Source: M30B19 sp041741535
GTDB lineage: Bacteria > Planctomycetota > Planctomycetia > Pirellulales > Pirellulaceae
DNA length: 64,000 bases
Direction of reading: 5' to 3'
NCBI GenBank assembly: GCA_041741535.1
Contig: JBGSJV010000146.1
Coordinates: forward strand, 1-64,000
In this document: positions 49,801 through 57,888 of the stretch, in pieces
Numbering within the stretch: position 1 is the stretch's first letter
Layout of the letters: each line of letters starts with the position of its first letter
Translations under genes and position numbers: made by a program
Notes under the pieces: model-generated
Told to the model about the DNA's origin: nothing
What the model saw: only the letters and a program-made list of their open reading frames with translations
The model's database searches: none

Positions 49801-50114
49801 AACGTCTTCCGCAGTGCCACACGTCGCGTCTGTTCGTCCGCTCCCCAAATCCATTGAGCCATGTCTTCTTGTTGAGGTTTCTGAAAACGCGCCACGACCG
49901 GCGAAGCCGCAACTGGTTGCGTGGTTCGCTCACCGAACGAATCAACACTCGCTAGGCCAAAACCAAGCACGCCACAAACCCCAACCGAACCCCAACTCAA
50001 GATCTGAGCAATCGTACGAATCTTCACGCGGACTTTCCCTTCAACAAGTTCCAGGCTTTTGAGCCCGATTTGTTTGAGCCACCCTTGTTTGAACCCCAGT
50101 TTTTTGAACGCCAT
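46857..50114 (-). CDS. PVC-type haem-binding CxxCH protein with beta-propeller and HEAT region
   Basis: 1085 residues from the ATG at 50114; the frame is open to 50201. A hydrophobic anchor (ILSWGSVGVCGVLGFGLA) is followed by a jelly-roll segment like those of glycoside hydrolases (QWIWGADEQTRRVALRKTFQ, RFELYFNGHAVMAGEEW). Next is a propeller of the membrane-bound dehydrogenase type (PGFQVQKLFDVPKNMGSWVA, YRLSDSNGDGQVD), then helical HEAT-like repeats (about residues 640-930). A C-terminal cytochrome domain has one haem site NCAKCH and the family end (GRIVKIGEQVHVYTADM). It is probably a periplasmic redox enzyme acting on a sugar; substrate unknown. Convergent with clpC. Confidence 0.87.
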   Translation of the reverse strand: MAFKKLGFKQGWLKQIGLKSLELVEGKVRVKIRTIAQILSWGSVGVCGVLGFGLASVDSFGERTTQPVAASPVVARFQKPQQEDMAQWIWGADEQTRRVALRKTFQLPDNIKQVKLAATCDNRFELYFNGHAVMAGEEWQQIESFDGTKHARSGQNVLAVLATDEGGARGFILRMDVIDVAGKRTSIVSDENWQALHADGDSTLPENWQTLEFDDRSWKRSQAMGPVGGDGLPWSGQIDEASLADAVGQATTPGEQIARAAENVTALPGFQVQKLFDVPKNMGSWVALTTGRDGRLIASDQGGAGLFEITPADVNDPAAVTHVEKLPISFSSAQGLLWKDNGLFAVRNGSGSGLYRLSDSNGDGQVDSAKMLKPLQGDGEHGPHAVLETPDQKSLVVIGGNHTAVPEGLQQSRLPRNWSEDLLLPRRWDANGHAAGILAPGGWIAQTDTEGQTWELLSAGYRNHYDMAYNGDGELFTYDADMEWDLGSPWYRPTRVNHATSGSEMGWRSGTGKWPTYYEDSLPPVVDIGPGSPVGVTFGYGTHFPGKYQRALYLLDWTYSTIYACHLTPDGASYRGEVEDFVFGQPLQVTDAVVGHDGALYFTAGGRGTRSALYRVIYTGAESRTEVSRQDKEFAELRQLRRELEAFHKPGPADEKLIWANLSHADRHIRYAARVALEHRPVDSWRKKALAENNPRAALTALMGLARAGAPDDLPNVVAALLKLEPAKLDVLGRLTWVRNFQLAFTRLGSPSTTLRENVLSRLEPMYNVNGDHDFNQELIQLLVYLQSPRAVELGMATMRHLATQPEPIPQWSRFLQRNAGYGGTVQAMLDNMPPVRAIHFAFVLRNAEVGWTPAARRDYLSFFARASLHPGGASYPGFLSQSLGDALAKIPAAELPLYDDLLSVPLGRQPYVATPPQGPGQKWTVAAALEVLGDKVTGADFETGRNLYHATNCAKCHRFAGEGGAIGPDLSTAGRKFALRDLLEAVIEPSKAISDQYGSHQIATANGQVLIGRIVKIGEQVHVYTADMDRPPVVLAPDDIDEMTPSTVSQMPLGTVDTLNPSELKHLIAYLLSSSDQNSDVFRK

Positions 50115-50245
50115 TGAATCGAACCGAAGTGGATCGGGCCGATTCAATCGGGCTCTATTGTAATGAGCAGCAACGGAAGTTGGGTTCACAGAGCTTGACA
50201 AAAATCCGACTTATTTTGAACCGGCTTGCCGAGCACCACGGATGG

Positions 50246-51439
50246 TTATTTCTCGACGAGTTCCAAAGCGGCTCGATACGACAACAGCTGGTCGTGTTCG
50301 TCACCATGCCGACGGAACCAGCGGCTTGTGAGAGATTGCATCAATAGTTGCGGGACGCGAGTTCTGAACTGCCCCCAATCACCTGTCGTTTGTGGGCCGG
50401 CGACTCGCCAGGCCCTGGACTTGGTGCCGGATCCCCCGTTGGCGTGACTACGTAGTTCGTCGGCGAGTGGCGTTCCCGCAGCGACGGCTTGGTCCATCAC
50501 CGCTAGAATACGGCGTCGGACCGCTTGACGTTCGCGCTCACGGCGAGGTTGACGCACAACCGCGACCACGCAACCTTGTACCAGCAAGGCCCACCAGGGT
50601 TCGCCACTGCCGGCGGCCAAGCGATAGACACAGTTGTATTCGTAGCGAGTTTTACGTAGTTCGTCCAAGCGTCGATCGACCCACTGCAACAATCGCAAGC
50701 GATCGCGCAAGCTGCTGGCTTTCTCGAACCGCTGCTCTTTGGCTGCTTGGTGCATTTCGCGCTGTAGTTCTTGCAAGATCGTGCGATCAAAACCTTGCAA
50801 AAAAGCCACGGCTCGAGAAACGGACGCGCGGTATTCGTCGGCCGAAATCTTGGCGGCACATGGCCCCAAACAAGTGCCGATTTCATGTCGAAAACAGAGA
50901 GCGTCGCGTTCGATCGGGAACAACAATAACTGTTGGCTGAAGTCGATGGGCGTCCGCTCAGAACAGTCACGGAGCAAGAAGTGGTGGTTCAAGGCCTCGG
51001 CGACTTCTCGGAGCCGACCACTGCCCAGAATCGGACCAAAATAGGTTTGCGAGTTGGGCGTTTCGTCGAACGACACATAGATGTTCGCCGCCCGATGATT
51101 GGACAGGCACAAGAATGCAAACCGTTGGCGCTTGGGTTGACCTTGGACGTTCCAAGTCGGTCGTTGTTCGATGATCACTTCTTGTTCGCGAACCAAGGCG
51201 AGAAATTCGTGCGAGGTCTCTTCCCAGACCAATCGCGTGCTTACATCGCGAATCCGGCGCATCTTGTCTTCGGCGGGAGTTGATTGGAAGTAGCCTTCCA
51301 AGCGATGGCGAAGCGATTTGGCTTTGCCCACATAAACCAACTTGCCGGTGGGGTCAAACCAATAATAAACGCCCGGCGTGGTTGGACAAAGTCTGCGGAG
51401 CCGCGTCCGACATTGCACCAAGTCATTGACCAGTGCCAT
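50246..51439 (-). CDS. Short UvrC-like (Cho-type) GIY-YIG nuclease
   Basis: 397 residues from the ATG at 51439, with GCGGGA upstream; the open frame continues to 51721 with unrelated sequence. The GIY-YIG domain is clear (TPGVYYWFDPTGKLVYVGKA, KSLRHRLEGYF; the catalytic Arg and Glu regions follow). Four Cys in the order LLRDCSE, ALCFRH, TCLGPC match the Fe-S cluster ligands of UvrC. A UVR motif (AAKEQRFEKASSLRDRLRLL) follows. The C-terminal RNase H-like nuclease and HhH domains of UvrC are absent, as in Cho, which makes only the 3' incision in excision repair. It is longer than E. coli Cho. A full uvrC may exist elsewhere. Confidence 0.85.
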   Translation of the reverse strand: MALVNDLVQCRTRLRRLCPTTPGVYYWFDPTGKLVYVGKAKSLRHRLEGYFQSTPAEDKMRRIRDVSTRLVWEETSHEFLALVREQEVIIEQRPTWNVQGQPKRQRFAFLCLSNHRAANIYVSFDETPNSQTYFGPILGSGRLREVAEALNHHFLLRDCSERTPIDFSQQLLLFPIERDALCFRHEIGTCLGPCAAKISADEYRASVSRAVAFLQGFDRTILQELQREMHQAAKEQRFEKASSLRDRLRLLQWVDRRLDELRKTRYEYNCVYRLAAGSGEPWWALLVQGCVVAVVRQPRRERERQAVRRRILAVMDQAVAAGTPLADELRSHANGGSGTKSRAWRVAGPQTTGDWGQFRTRVPQLLMQSLTSRWFRRHGDEHDQLLSYRAALELVEK

Positions 51440-51909
51440 TCCCGCATGCCACTGACGGCAGGAAGTCCCCAGTATCGCGGACTGAAATAACGGGTCCGCT
51501 TCGGTTATGATGTGATTTTCCGTCACTCCGGGGGCACCAGGCTCCACGTAGACAAGTTCCTCCCTGAAAGTTGCACTCTTTACCGTCTTAACGGGTTGCC
51601 TCCAGACGACTCGAATTATATCGCTTGGCGACGCCGGCCAAAATCCCACGCGATGAACTTCGATAGCAGTTTCCTGGACGTTGCAGCAAAGCCAATAATT
51701 AGCGTTCATTCTATCGGGCAATTCACGGTTAACGTACCGTCACCGGACTTTAGCCAGCACACGCACCTTTGTTAAACCGCCGCCTATCACCAGGACTTTC
51801 CGGTTGGCTTAGCTTGCCAGCCATCGTGTGATAGACTGTCGTGGGGAAGATTGACACGCTGGGAAAGGCATGCCCCTTTGTTCCGAAATGATTACGCTAC
51901 AGGCTCGGG
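51440..51909. other. Intergenic region between the UvrC-like and HemG-like genes
   Basis: 470 bp between divergent genes. The minus-strand frame is open to 51721 but its translation resembles nothing. No repeats or hairpins stand out; the promoters of both genes are expected here. Confidence 0.4.
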
Positions 51910-52473
51910 ATGAAAACACTGATCGCATATGCTTCGCGTCATGGCCAGACCCAAAAGATTGCGGCCGCTTTGCAGCAACAGTTGCAGGAGGTCGGCATCG
52001 CGTGTCAATTGCTCACCTGCCAGGAATTGCTTGTCCGCCGCGAGGATTTACCCTTAACGACAGCGGTCATCTTGGGTTCGCCGGTTTACTACGGCGCCTA
52101 CGACCGCAAATTTCAAGCCGTGGTTGCTCGACATCGCGATCATTTGAACTCCGTCCCTGCGGCATTTTTCTCCGTTTGTTTTGAAACGGTTAGCTCGAAT
52201 CAAACCGAACGAACCCTGGCCCAGGATATCAGTGCCCAATTCTTGCAACGAACGGGCTGGCAACCGCAACTCACGCATGTCTTTGCGGGAGCGTTACGTT
52301 ACAGCCAGTACGGTTGGTTCAAGAAACGACTCGTTTATTGGATGGCCAAACGTGCGGGCGTGAAATCGGATCTGGATCGAGATCTGGAACTGACCGACTG
52401 GGCACAAGTCCATGCCTTTGGTAACCAATTTGTAGACGGCCTCATGGGCAAGCCGATCGCCAGCAAGTTTTGA
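51910..52473 (+). CDS. hemG: HemG-like flavodoxin-domain protoporphyrinogen dehydrogenase
   Basis: 187 residues. N-terminal MKTLIAYASRHGQTQKIAAA is the FMN phosphate loop of flavodoxins. ILGSPVYYGAYDRKFQAVVA is the second FMN loop in HemG form, and LTDWAQVHAFGNQFVD near the end is the typical HemG close. HemG oxidises protoporphyrinogen IX to protoporphyrin IX using menaquinone, the penultimate haem step. No other haem gene is beside it. It is first in a co-directional run, 17 bp before the kinase gene. Confidence 0.85.
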   Translation: MKTLIAYASRHGQTQKIAAALQQQLQEVGIACQLLTCQELLVRREDLPLTTAVILGSPVYYGAYDRKFQAVVARHRDHLNSVPAAFFSVCFETVSSNQTERTLAQDISAQFLQRTGWQPQLTHVFAGALRYSQYGWFKKRLVYWMAKRAGVKSDLDRDLELTDWAQVHAFGNQFVDGLMGKPIASKF

Positions 52474-52490
52474 GCGAAGGACATTCTGTC

Positions 52491-54248
52491 GTGGCCAGCG
52501 AAACCTCCAACGACTCCTATTGGATCCAACAACTTGATTCCACTTGCGTCGCTCATGAAGTGTCGCGGTGGCAAGTCTTGGAAACTCATATCTCATGGGT
52601 GATCTTGACCGGACCATTGGCCTACAAAATCAAGAAGCCGGTTCAATTTGAGTTCGTCGACTATCACACCTTGAAGCAACGCCACCACTTTTGTGAATTA
52701 GAATTGGAGTACAACCGGCGATTCTGCCCCGAGCTGTACTTGGCCTGCGTTCCAATCGTAAAGATTGCTCAACGAACCCTGATCGATCCCGCAGCTCATC
52801 AAGTCGAATTTCAACCCGAACAGGTGATCGAGTGGGCGGTGCTAATGCGACAGTTTTCACAATCCGAGATCGTCGGTCGGCATCTGTTGAACGGTGATCA
52901 ATCGGCCGCTGAAACGAGGAAGTTGGCGGCCGACTTCGGAGCGGACTTGGCCCGGCGTCACGCCCAACTACCAAAGCTAAGCCTTGCTCGCTGCTCGTGG
53001 TACATGGACGGAATCGAACACGACAGCACCGAAAATTTCCACTACTTCAACGCCATCCCAGTGACTCAGATAACGCCCGGTGTACAAGTTCCCCCCACTC
53101 CGGGAACGCCCGGTGTACAAGCTCCCCTCACTCAAATGGCGCCCGGTGTACAAGCTCCCCTCACGCAAGTGGCGCCCGGTGTACAAGCTCCCCTCGCCCC
53201 CGCTGGGGGAGAGGGGTTGGGGGTGAGGGGGTCGGAAGCAGCTGCAAATCTCGCCCCCAAAACCTGGCTGGCTCGCCTCACCCACCTGCAAGACTGGTCT
53301 CAAGCTCATCTCGCAAGAATCAAATCCGTGCTCGAAGCTCGCGCGTGCACTGGTCATGTTCGCCAATGCCACGGCGATCTTCACTTGCAGAACATTGTCA
53401 TGTGGCAAGAACGGTGGGCGGCGTTTGATGGCATCGAGTTCAACGATCGCTTTCAAAGGATCGACGTGTTTAGCGAGTCCGCATTTACCGCCATGGACTT
53501 GCAGGCTCATGGCCGAGCCGATCTGCGGGCGGTATTTCTTAGTGAGTACTTGGAAGCGACGGGTGAATACCACAACCTGGATGTCTTGCGATTCTTCTTG
53601 GTTTACCGAGCCATGGTTCGCGCGAAGATCGGGCACCTCAAAGGGGTAAGCTGCGGCAACTTAGACGCCGATCACTTGGCGTTGGACGTCGCCGCGTCAG
53701 AGCCCTGTGATTCGTCGCCAGAGTTCCTGAACTTGCCGGAATGGCAACGTTATATCTTGGTCGCCCAGCGTCTCGCGTTCGGCAGCCATCCCAAGTTGAT
53801 CATCATGCATGGACTTTCGGGAAGCGGCAAATCTACGGTAGCTCGGAAACTCGTGGCAGAACATCGAGGTTTGCGAGTCCGATCGGATCGCGTGCGCCAG
53901 TTGCTGCCCGAGACAGCTGGGGCTCCATCACGTTACGCTCACGCGGCCCGGGACCACGTCTATGACGAATTGGCCCAGATCGCAGCGGATATCCTCCAAG
54001 CGGGCTTCACGGCGATCCTCGATGCCACGTTTTTGCAGCGCCGCCATCGCCAACAAATGGAGGCGCTCGCGCAGCGATGTCACGTTCCGTTCTTCATCGC
54101 TTCATGTACCGCATCGGTGACGGAACTCGAACAACGAATTCTGGCTCGGACCAACGACCCGTCAGAAGCCACACTATCGGTCTTGCATCAGCAATTGCAG
54201 GAACAAGAGCCTTTGGGCGACGACGAACTAACTTTTTTGTTGTCTTAG
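52491..54248 (+). CDS. Two-domain kinase: aminoglycoside-phosphotransferase-like plus P-loop (COG2187/COG0645)
   Basis: 585 residues from a GTG at 52491 with AAGGA upstream; a TTG at 52470 overlapping the hemG stop is the other option. The N-terminal domain is APH-like: early LTGPLAYKIKKPVQFEFVDY with the ATP lysine, and the Brenner-type loop HGDLHLQNIV near residue 293. The C-terminal domain has a P-loop IIMHGLSGSGKSTVARKL (about 441) and a sugar/zeta-toxin-kinase-like RSDRVRQLLPE. Between residues about 194 and 247 lies a Pro-rich insertion of four 11-residue repeats plus a tail, from a DNA repeat inserted in frame. The substrate is unknown for this common fusion family. Confidence 0.85.
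   Translation: MASETSNDSYWIQQLDSTCVAHEVSRWQVLETHISWVILTGPLAYKIKKPVQFEFVDYHTLKQRHHFCELELEYNRRFCPELYLACVPIVKIAQRTLIDPAAHQVEFQPEQVIEWAVLMRQFSQSEIVGRHLLNGDQSAAETRKLAADFGADLARRHAQLPKLSLARCSWYMDGIEHDSTENFHYFNAIPVTQITPGVQVPPTPGTPGVQAPLTQMAPGVQAPLTQVAPGVQAPLAPAGGEGLGVRGSEAAANLAPKTWLARLTHLQDWSQAHLARIKSVLEARACTGHVRQCHGDLHLQNIVMWQERWAAFDGIEFNDRFQRIDVFSESAFTAMDLQAHGRADLRAVFLSEYLEATGEYHNLDVLRFFLVYRAMVRAKIGHLKGVSCGNLDADHLALDVAASEPCDSSPEFLNLPEWQRYILVAQRLAFGSHPKLIIMHGLSGSGKSTVARKLVAEHRGLRVRSDRVRQLLPETAGAPSRYAHAARDHVYDELAQIAADILQAGFTAILDATFLQRRHRQQMEALAQRCHVPFFIASCTASVTELEQRILARTNDPSEATLSVLHQQLQEQEPLGDDELTFLLS
53072..53231. repeat. Dispersed-repeat insertion: four 33-bp tandem units plus a GC-rich hairpin tail, inside the kinase gene
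   Basis: Units start at 53072, 53105, 53138 and 53171, each with GCCCGGTGTACAAG. The tail 53193-53231 (CTCGCCCCCGCTGGGGGAGA then GGGGTTGGGGGTGAGGGGG) looks like the CCCTCACCCC-AACCCCTCTCCC repeats scattered between genes in many bacteria. Because 33 is a multiple of three, the reading frame survives. Confidence 0.82.
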
Positions 54249-54268
54249 TTGAACCAGGGAGTTGCGAG

Positions 54269-54733
54269 ATGAAGCTGAAAGACGAGCTTTTGAAGATCAC
54301 CCGCTGTTTCGAGCAAAACCAAATCGACTACGCCTTGTGTGGTGGCTTGGCCTTGAGCGTGCATGGTCATCCGCGTTTTACCAGAGACATCGACTTGTTG
54401 ATTCGAGACGAGGACTTGGAACGAGCTCGAACGAGCGTGGCGCAAATCGGCTACGATCTTGAAGCGGGGCTGTTTCGCTTCCACATCGGCACGGACCGAG
54501 AGACGCGATTGTTCCGCGTCTCGCGTGCCGATCGGGCGGACGTTGTAACTCTGGATTTGTTGTTGGTCACTCCAGTCCTAGAAGAAGTTTGGCGCGATCG
54601 CGAGGCCATCGACTTGGACGGCAACTTTCTCCGCCTAGTGTCCCGCGCTGGATTGATTAAGATGAAAAAGATTGCTGGTCGTGCTCAAGACTTGGCAGAC
54701 ATCGAGGCGCTGAATCGATTGGAAAACCCCTGA
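54269..54733 (+). CDS. Nucleotidyltransferase-like protein (AbiEii/MNT type fold)
   Basis: 154 residues from the ATG at 54269, with AGGGAG upstream; an open frame further 5' overlaps the kinase gene in another phase and is not used. The core motif ALCGGLALSVHGHPRFTRDI followed by DLLI gives the G-G...D-x-D pattern of pol-beta nucleotidyltransferases (catalytic D-I-D). VTLDLLLVTP supplies a third acidic residue. It is short, like minimal nucleotidyltransferases of toxin-antitoxin type. The tiny next gene overlaps its stop (TGATG). Confidence 0.8.
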   Translation: MKLKDELLKITRCFEQNQIDYALCGGLALSVHGHPRFTRDIDLLIRDEDLERARTSVAQIGYDLEAGLFRFHIGTDRETRLFRVSRADRADVVTLDLLLVTPVLEEVWRDREAIDLDGNFLRLVSRAGLIKMKKIAGRAQDLADIEALNRLENP

Positions 54734-54939
54734 TGCATGACAATTCAATCCCATCCAACGGCGGCAACAACCATGCTTTGCCGAGCCCTAAATCGCAATC
54801 TCGTGGAGCCAGTTCCGACATGTCATCGGCGGCGATTTTGCGACGCTTGGAGATCGTTGACGAACTTCGTGAATTAGCCGATGATTTGCGAAACGCCAAA
54901 CGATTGGGGCGGATGGATAGCGACCCGATCGGAGACTGA
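54733..54939 (+). CDS. Small protein overlapping the nucleotidyltransferase gene
   Basis: 68 residues starting at the ATG that shares TGATG with the previous stop, an arrangement that suggests translational coupling. The N-terminal 28 residues are polar and likely disordered. The rest is one amphipathic helix rich in Arg, Glu and Leu (ILRRLEIVDELRELADDLR). No family recognised. The coupling and helix suggest a partner or regulator of the nucleotidyltransferase; this is inference. Confidence 0.6.
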   Translation: MHDNSIPSNGGNNHALPSPKSQSRGASSDMSSAAILRRLEIVDELRELADDLRNAKRLGRMDSDPIGD

Positions 54940-55056
54940 CGGCATTCCAACAACGGCCAAATCGGGCTACTGTTTTATCCACGATCCTGATCTCAAATCT
55001 GTGAGAATGCTGATTACGGAAGGCAGTTGCGAATTGTCGTTGGACCGATACTTCCT

Positions 55057-57585
55057 ATGAAATCCTCGCATCCACCCATTCTCCGAAAAGATCCGATCAA
55101 GATTACGGGCTTGTCGCGTATCGCACGTGGCTTGCGGCGATGGTGGTCCAGTGTCGAGTGGGCGGTGACTTGGCTCGGACTGCCACGTCAGCGTGAAACC
55201 GCAATTGAGCCGGGCGTGATCTTGCTGCAGATCGACGGTCTCTCGTTAAAGGTTTTGCAAGAGGCATTGGAGCAACAAGAGATGCCGTTTGTCAAATCGC
55301 TGGCGAACGGCATCGAATATCGCTTGGGGCCGTGTTACTCCGGCTTGCCCTCGAATTGGGCCGCTGCACAAGCAGAACTATTGTACGGGGCTCGTGGCGT
55401 CATCCCTGGCTCGCGTTATTATGACCGAACGACCAAGCAAGTCGTTCACATCATTGAACCGGCGGCGGCCCGCGTTTGCGAAGAAAAGCTGGCGACCGGG
55501 CAATCAGGTTTGCTAACGGGTGGCAGCTCGTACTGCAATTTATTAGGCGGTGGAGCAACGGACGTGCATTTTTGCGGCACGTCATCGGGCTGGGGTGATT
55601 CTTTTCGCTCCCTGCATCCGCTCAAGATCCTGAGCACCGCATTGCTGCATCTGGGGATGTGGCTGCGCGGTGCCATTCAAGTGGGTCGAGAAATTTTCGA
55701 TCTTGGCTTCGCCCCCGATCCGCGCCCAGAGTTAACCTTGTGGGAACGGATCAAGGAAATCCCCAGTCGTGTGGTTGCAACGGTTTTTCTCCGCGAGCTG
55801 TCCACGTTGGGCGCTTGTTATGACGCCGCGCGAGGCACGCGAATCATTCAGGTCAACTTCTTGGGCTATGACGAACAGTCCCATCGATTTGGTCCGGAAT
55901 CGCGGCGGGCTCGGCGGCAACTGCGCGCCATCGACCGCAGTCTGCGTCGAATCTGGCGAGCGGCCCATCTTGGGTCGGGCCGCGAATACGACATTTGGAT
56001 TTTCTCAACACACGGCCAAGAAGTGACGACCGGTTCTAAAGCGACTTTGTGCGCGGATCTTGCTGCCGAGGTGCAGAGAATTTCTGAGCGTTTGATTCTA
56101 CAACGAAACGAATCACTCGAAGCTCCCCTTCATGTTGAACTTCGCCTTTCGGAATCGCCACCTTCACCACGTTCTTCGTGGTTTGGGTTGACGCGATGGT
56201 GGCAAGCAAGAAGTTGGCGGCGTGCAGTTCAGGTTCAAGATCCCAAACCCGAGCCCGACATCTTGTTGGTTCCCTCAGGGACGATGGCGCATGTCTATTT
56301 GTTAACCCCGCGTGCTCTCGCGTTACGCTGCGAATTATCGCGAGAATTGTCGTGCTCGCCGCTGGCACCAATCGTGTTTGGATGGGGTTCGTTTGCGACT
56401 GGCGAGCATGCCGCGCGGGTGCAAATGTGGTTAGACGGCCAGCAAAAATCTTGGCCTGAAAATGCGGTGCATGTGTTTGGCGCAAAGCACAACCACTTGG
56501 GATACTTGGCCGAAGATTTGTTGACGATCGCCAACCAGCCGAACTCCGGGGATTTGGTGATTTGCGGCTGGAGCGGAACTGCTGAGACACTCAACTATCT
56601 AGGACAAGCGGGAGGGCACAACGGACCAGGCATCGACGAATCGACCGGATTTACTTTGCTCCCTTCGGATGTTCACGCGACCTTGAGTTCCGAGGTTGCC
56701 CCGCGCCCCAGCGACTTGCGAGTCGCGGCCGAACAGGTTCTGGGTTCACTGCCATTACTGCGACAAACGAATTCCAGCGCGAGCCGCAACGACCAAACAA
56801 CTCAGTTGGGACCGTTGCGGATCGTGACCTACAATATTCACGGCGGCGTCGGAATGGATGGCGAATTGTCCCCGTCACGGATTGCTCGTGTGATCGGGCA
56901 ATGCCAAGCGGACGTTGTCTGCCTCCAGGAAATCGATCGATTGCGGCCCCGCTCGAAGAATGTCGACCAACTGCAAGTGATTGCCGACGCCTTGGGAATG
57001 AACTTTGCGTTTGCTCCGGCTTGGGAAGACGGTCCCCAAGCCTTCGGTAACGCCATCTTAACCGCGATCCCTTTCGAAGTTGTCAAATCGGGTTTATTAC
57101 AGCGACAGAAAGCGACTCGCAATGCTCGGTCGGTCCTGTGGATCGAACTTCAAATTCCCGCCATCGCGATTGCCGACCCGAAGCCAGCATCGGCAACTAC
57201 CAACACCAACACCAACACCAAACTGCAAGTGATCAACACACATCTGAGCATCTATCCGACGGAGCAAGTTCGGCAAGCAGAAGAACTGGTCCGGGAGTGG
57301 CTCGAACCGGCTCAAACTCGAGGGCCCGTGGTTCTCTGCGGCGATTTTAATGCCGCTCCAAATTCGTCGACATGGTCGGCCGTCTCTGACTGTTTGCGAG
57401 ACGTCGAGCACGGGCAAGCGGGCAAGCCGCATCCCACCTACTTTAGCCCTTACCCGATACTGCGCGTCGACCATATTTTTGTTTCGCCCAATATCGTTCC
57501 TACAAGTCAAGTAATTCGCAGTCGCTTGGCCAAGATCGCATCCGATCATTTGCCCGTTATGGCGGATTTGAAGTTTGAAGTTTGA
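55057..57585 (+). CDS. Fusion of an alkaline-phosphatase-superfamily domain and an EEP nuclease/phosphatase domain
   Basis: 842 residues from the ATG at 55057; a TTG at 55027 is also in frame. The N-terminal about 560 residues follow the alkaline phosphatase / phosphodiesterase layout: VILLQIDGLSLKVLQEAL for the first metal site, a middle helix region LLHLGMWLRGAIQVGREIFD, IIQVNFLGYDEQSHRFGPES for a second site, and IWIFSTHGQE for the third. From about residue 587 an EEP domain follows with all five motifs: TYNIHGG, CLQEIDR, VINTHL, CGDFNAAP and SDHLPVMADL. The domains join through a short Ser/Gln-rich linker. An endonuclease, phospholipase or sphingomyelinase-like activity is possible. It has no obvious signal peptide. 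Confidence 0.82.
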   Translation: MKSSHPPILRKDPIKITGLSRIARGLRRWWSSVEWAVTWLGLPRQRETAIEPGVILLQIDGLSLKVLQEALEQQEMPFVKSLANGIEYRLGPCYSGLPSNWAAAQAELLYGARGVIPGSRYYDRTTKQVVHIIEPAAARVCEEKLATGQSGLLTGGSSYCNLLGGGATDVHFCGTSSGWGDSFRSLHPLKILSTALLHLGMWLRGAIQVGREIFDLGFAPDPRPELTLWERIKEIPSRVVATVFLRELSTLGACYDAARGTRIIQVNFLGYDEQSHRFGPESRRARRQLRAIDRSLRRIWRAAHLGSGREYDIWIFSTHGQEVTTGSKATLCADLAAEVQRISERLILQRNESLEAPLHVELRLSESPPSPRSSWFGLTRWWQARSWRRAVQVQDPKPEPDILLVPSGTMAHVYLLTPRALALRCELSRELSCSPLAPIVFGWGSFATGEHAARVQMWLDGQQKSWPENAVHVFGAKHNHLGYLAEDLLTIANQPNSGDLVICGWSGTAETLNYLGQAGGHNGPGIDESTGFTLLPSDVHATLSSEVAPRPSDLRVAAEQVLGSLPLLRQTNSSASRNDQTTQLGPLRIVTYNIHGGVGMDGELSPSRIARVIGQCQADVVCLQEIDRLRPRSKNVDQLQVIADALGMNFAFAPAWEDGPQAFGNAILTAIPFEVVKSGLLQRQKATRNARSVLWIELQIPAIAIADPKPASATTNTNTNTKLQVINTHLSIYPTEQVRQAEELVREWLEPAQTRGPVVLCGDFNAAPNSSTWSAVSDCLRDVEHGQAGKPHPTYFSPYPILRVDHIFVSPNIVPTSQVIRSRLAKIASDHLPVMADLKFEV

Positions 57586-57600
57586 GATCGGAATATTCAG

Positions 57601-57761
57601 GCTTCAGGCTTCAGGCTTCAGACTTCAGACTTCAGACTTCAGACGTCAAACTTCAGATTTCAGATTTCAGATTTCAGATTTCAGACTTCAGACTTCAGAC
57701 TTCAGACTTCAGACTTCAGACTTCAGACTTCAGACTTCAGATTTCAGATTTCAGATTTCAG
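57601..57761. repeat. Heptanucleotide tract, 23 copies of (A/G)(C/T)TTCAG
   Basis: Twenty-three head-to-tail 7-base units, mostly ACTTCAG and ATTTCAG grouped in runs, with one variant ACGTCAA at 57643. It starts 15 bases after the stop of the fusion gene and fills most of the 303-bp gap before the DUF1501 gene. Because seven is not a multiple of three, frames crossing it read as repeats (LQTSDFR) but are not genes. Confidence 0.95.
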
Positions 57762-57888
57762 ATTTCGCAAACGATGCACTCGAGCCTACTCCCGGTCGCT
57801 TGAAGAATTGCATTGGAAACTTATTTGGATTAGAGTGGCCTCGAACGGAGCGCCCATTTGGTCCTCAACGATCCGCCAAGAGTGACTC

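Noticed and set aside
53072..53231. CRISPR-like direct repeats
   Set aside because: The 33-bp units are contiguous without unique spacers and lie within a coding frame.
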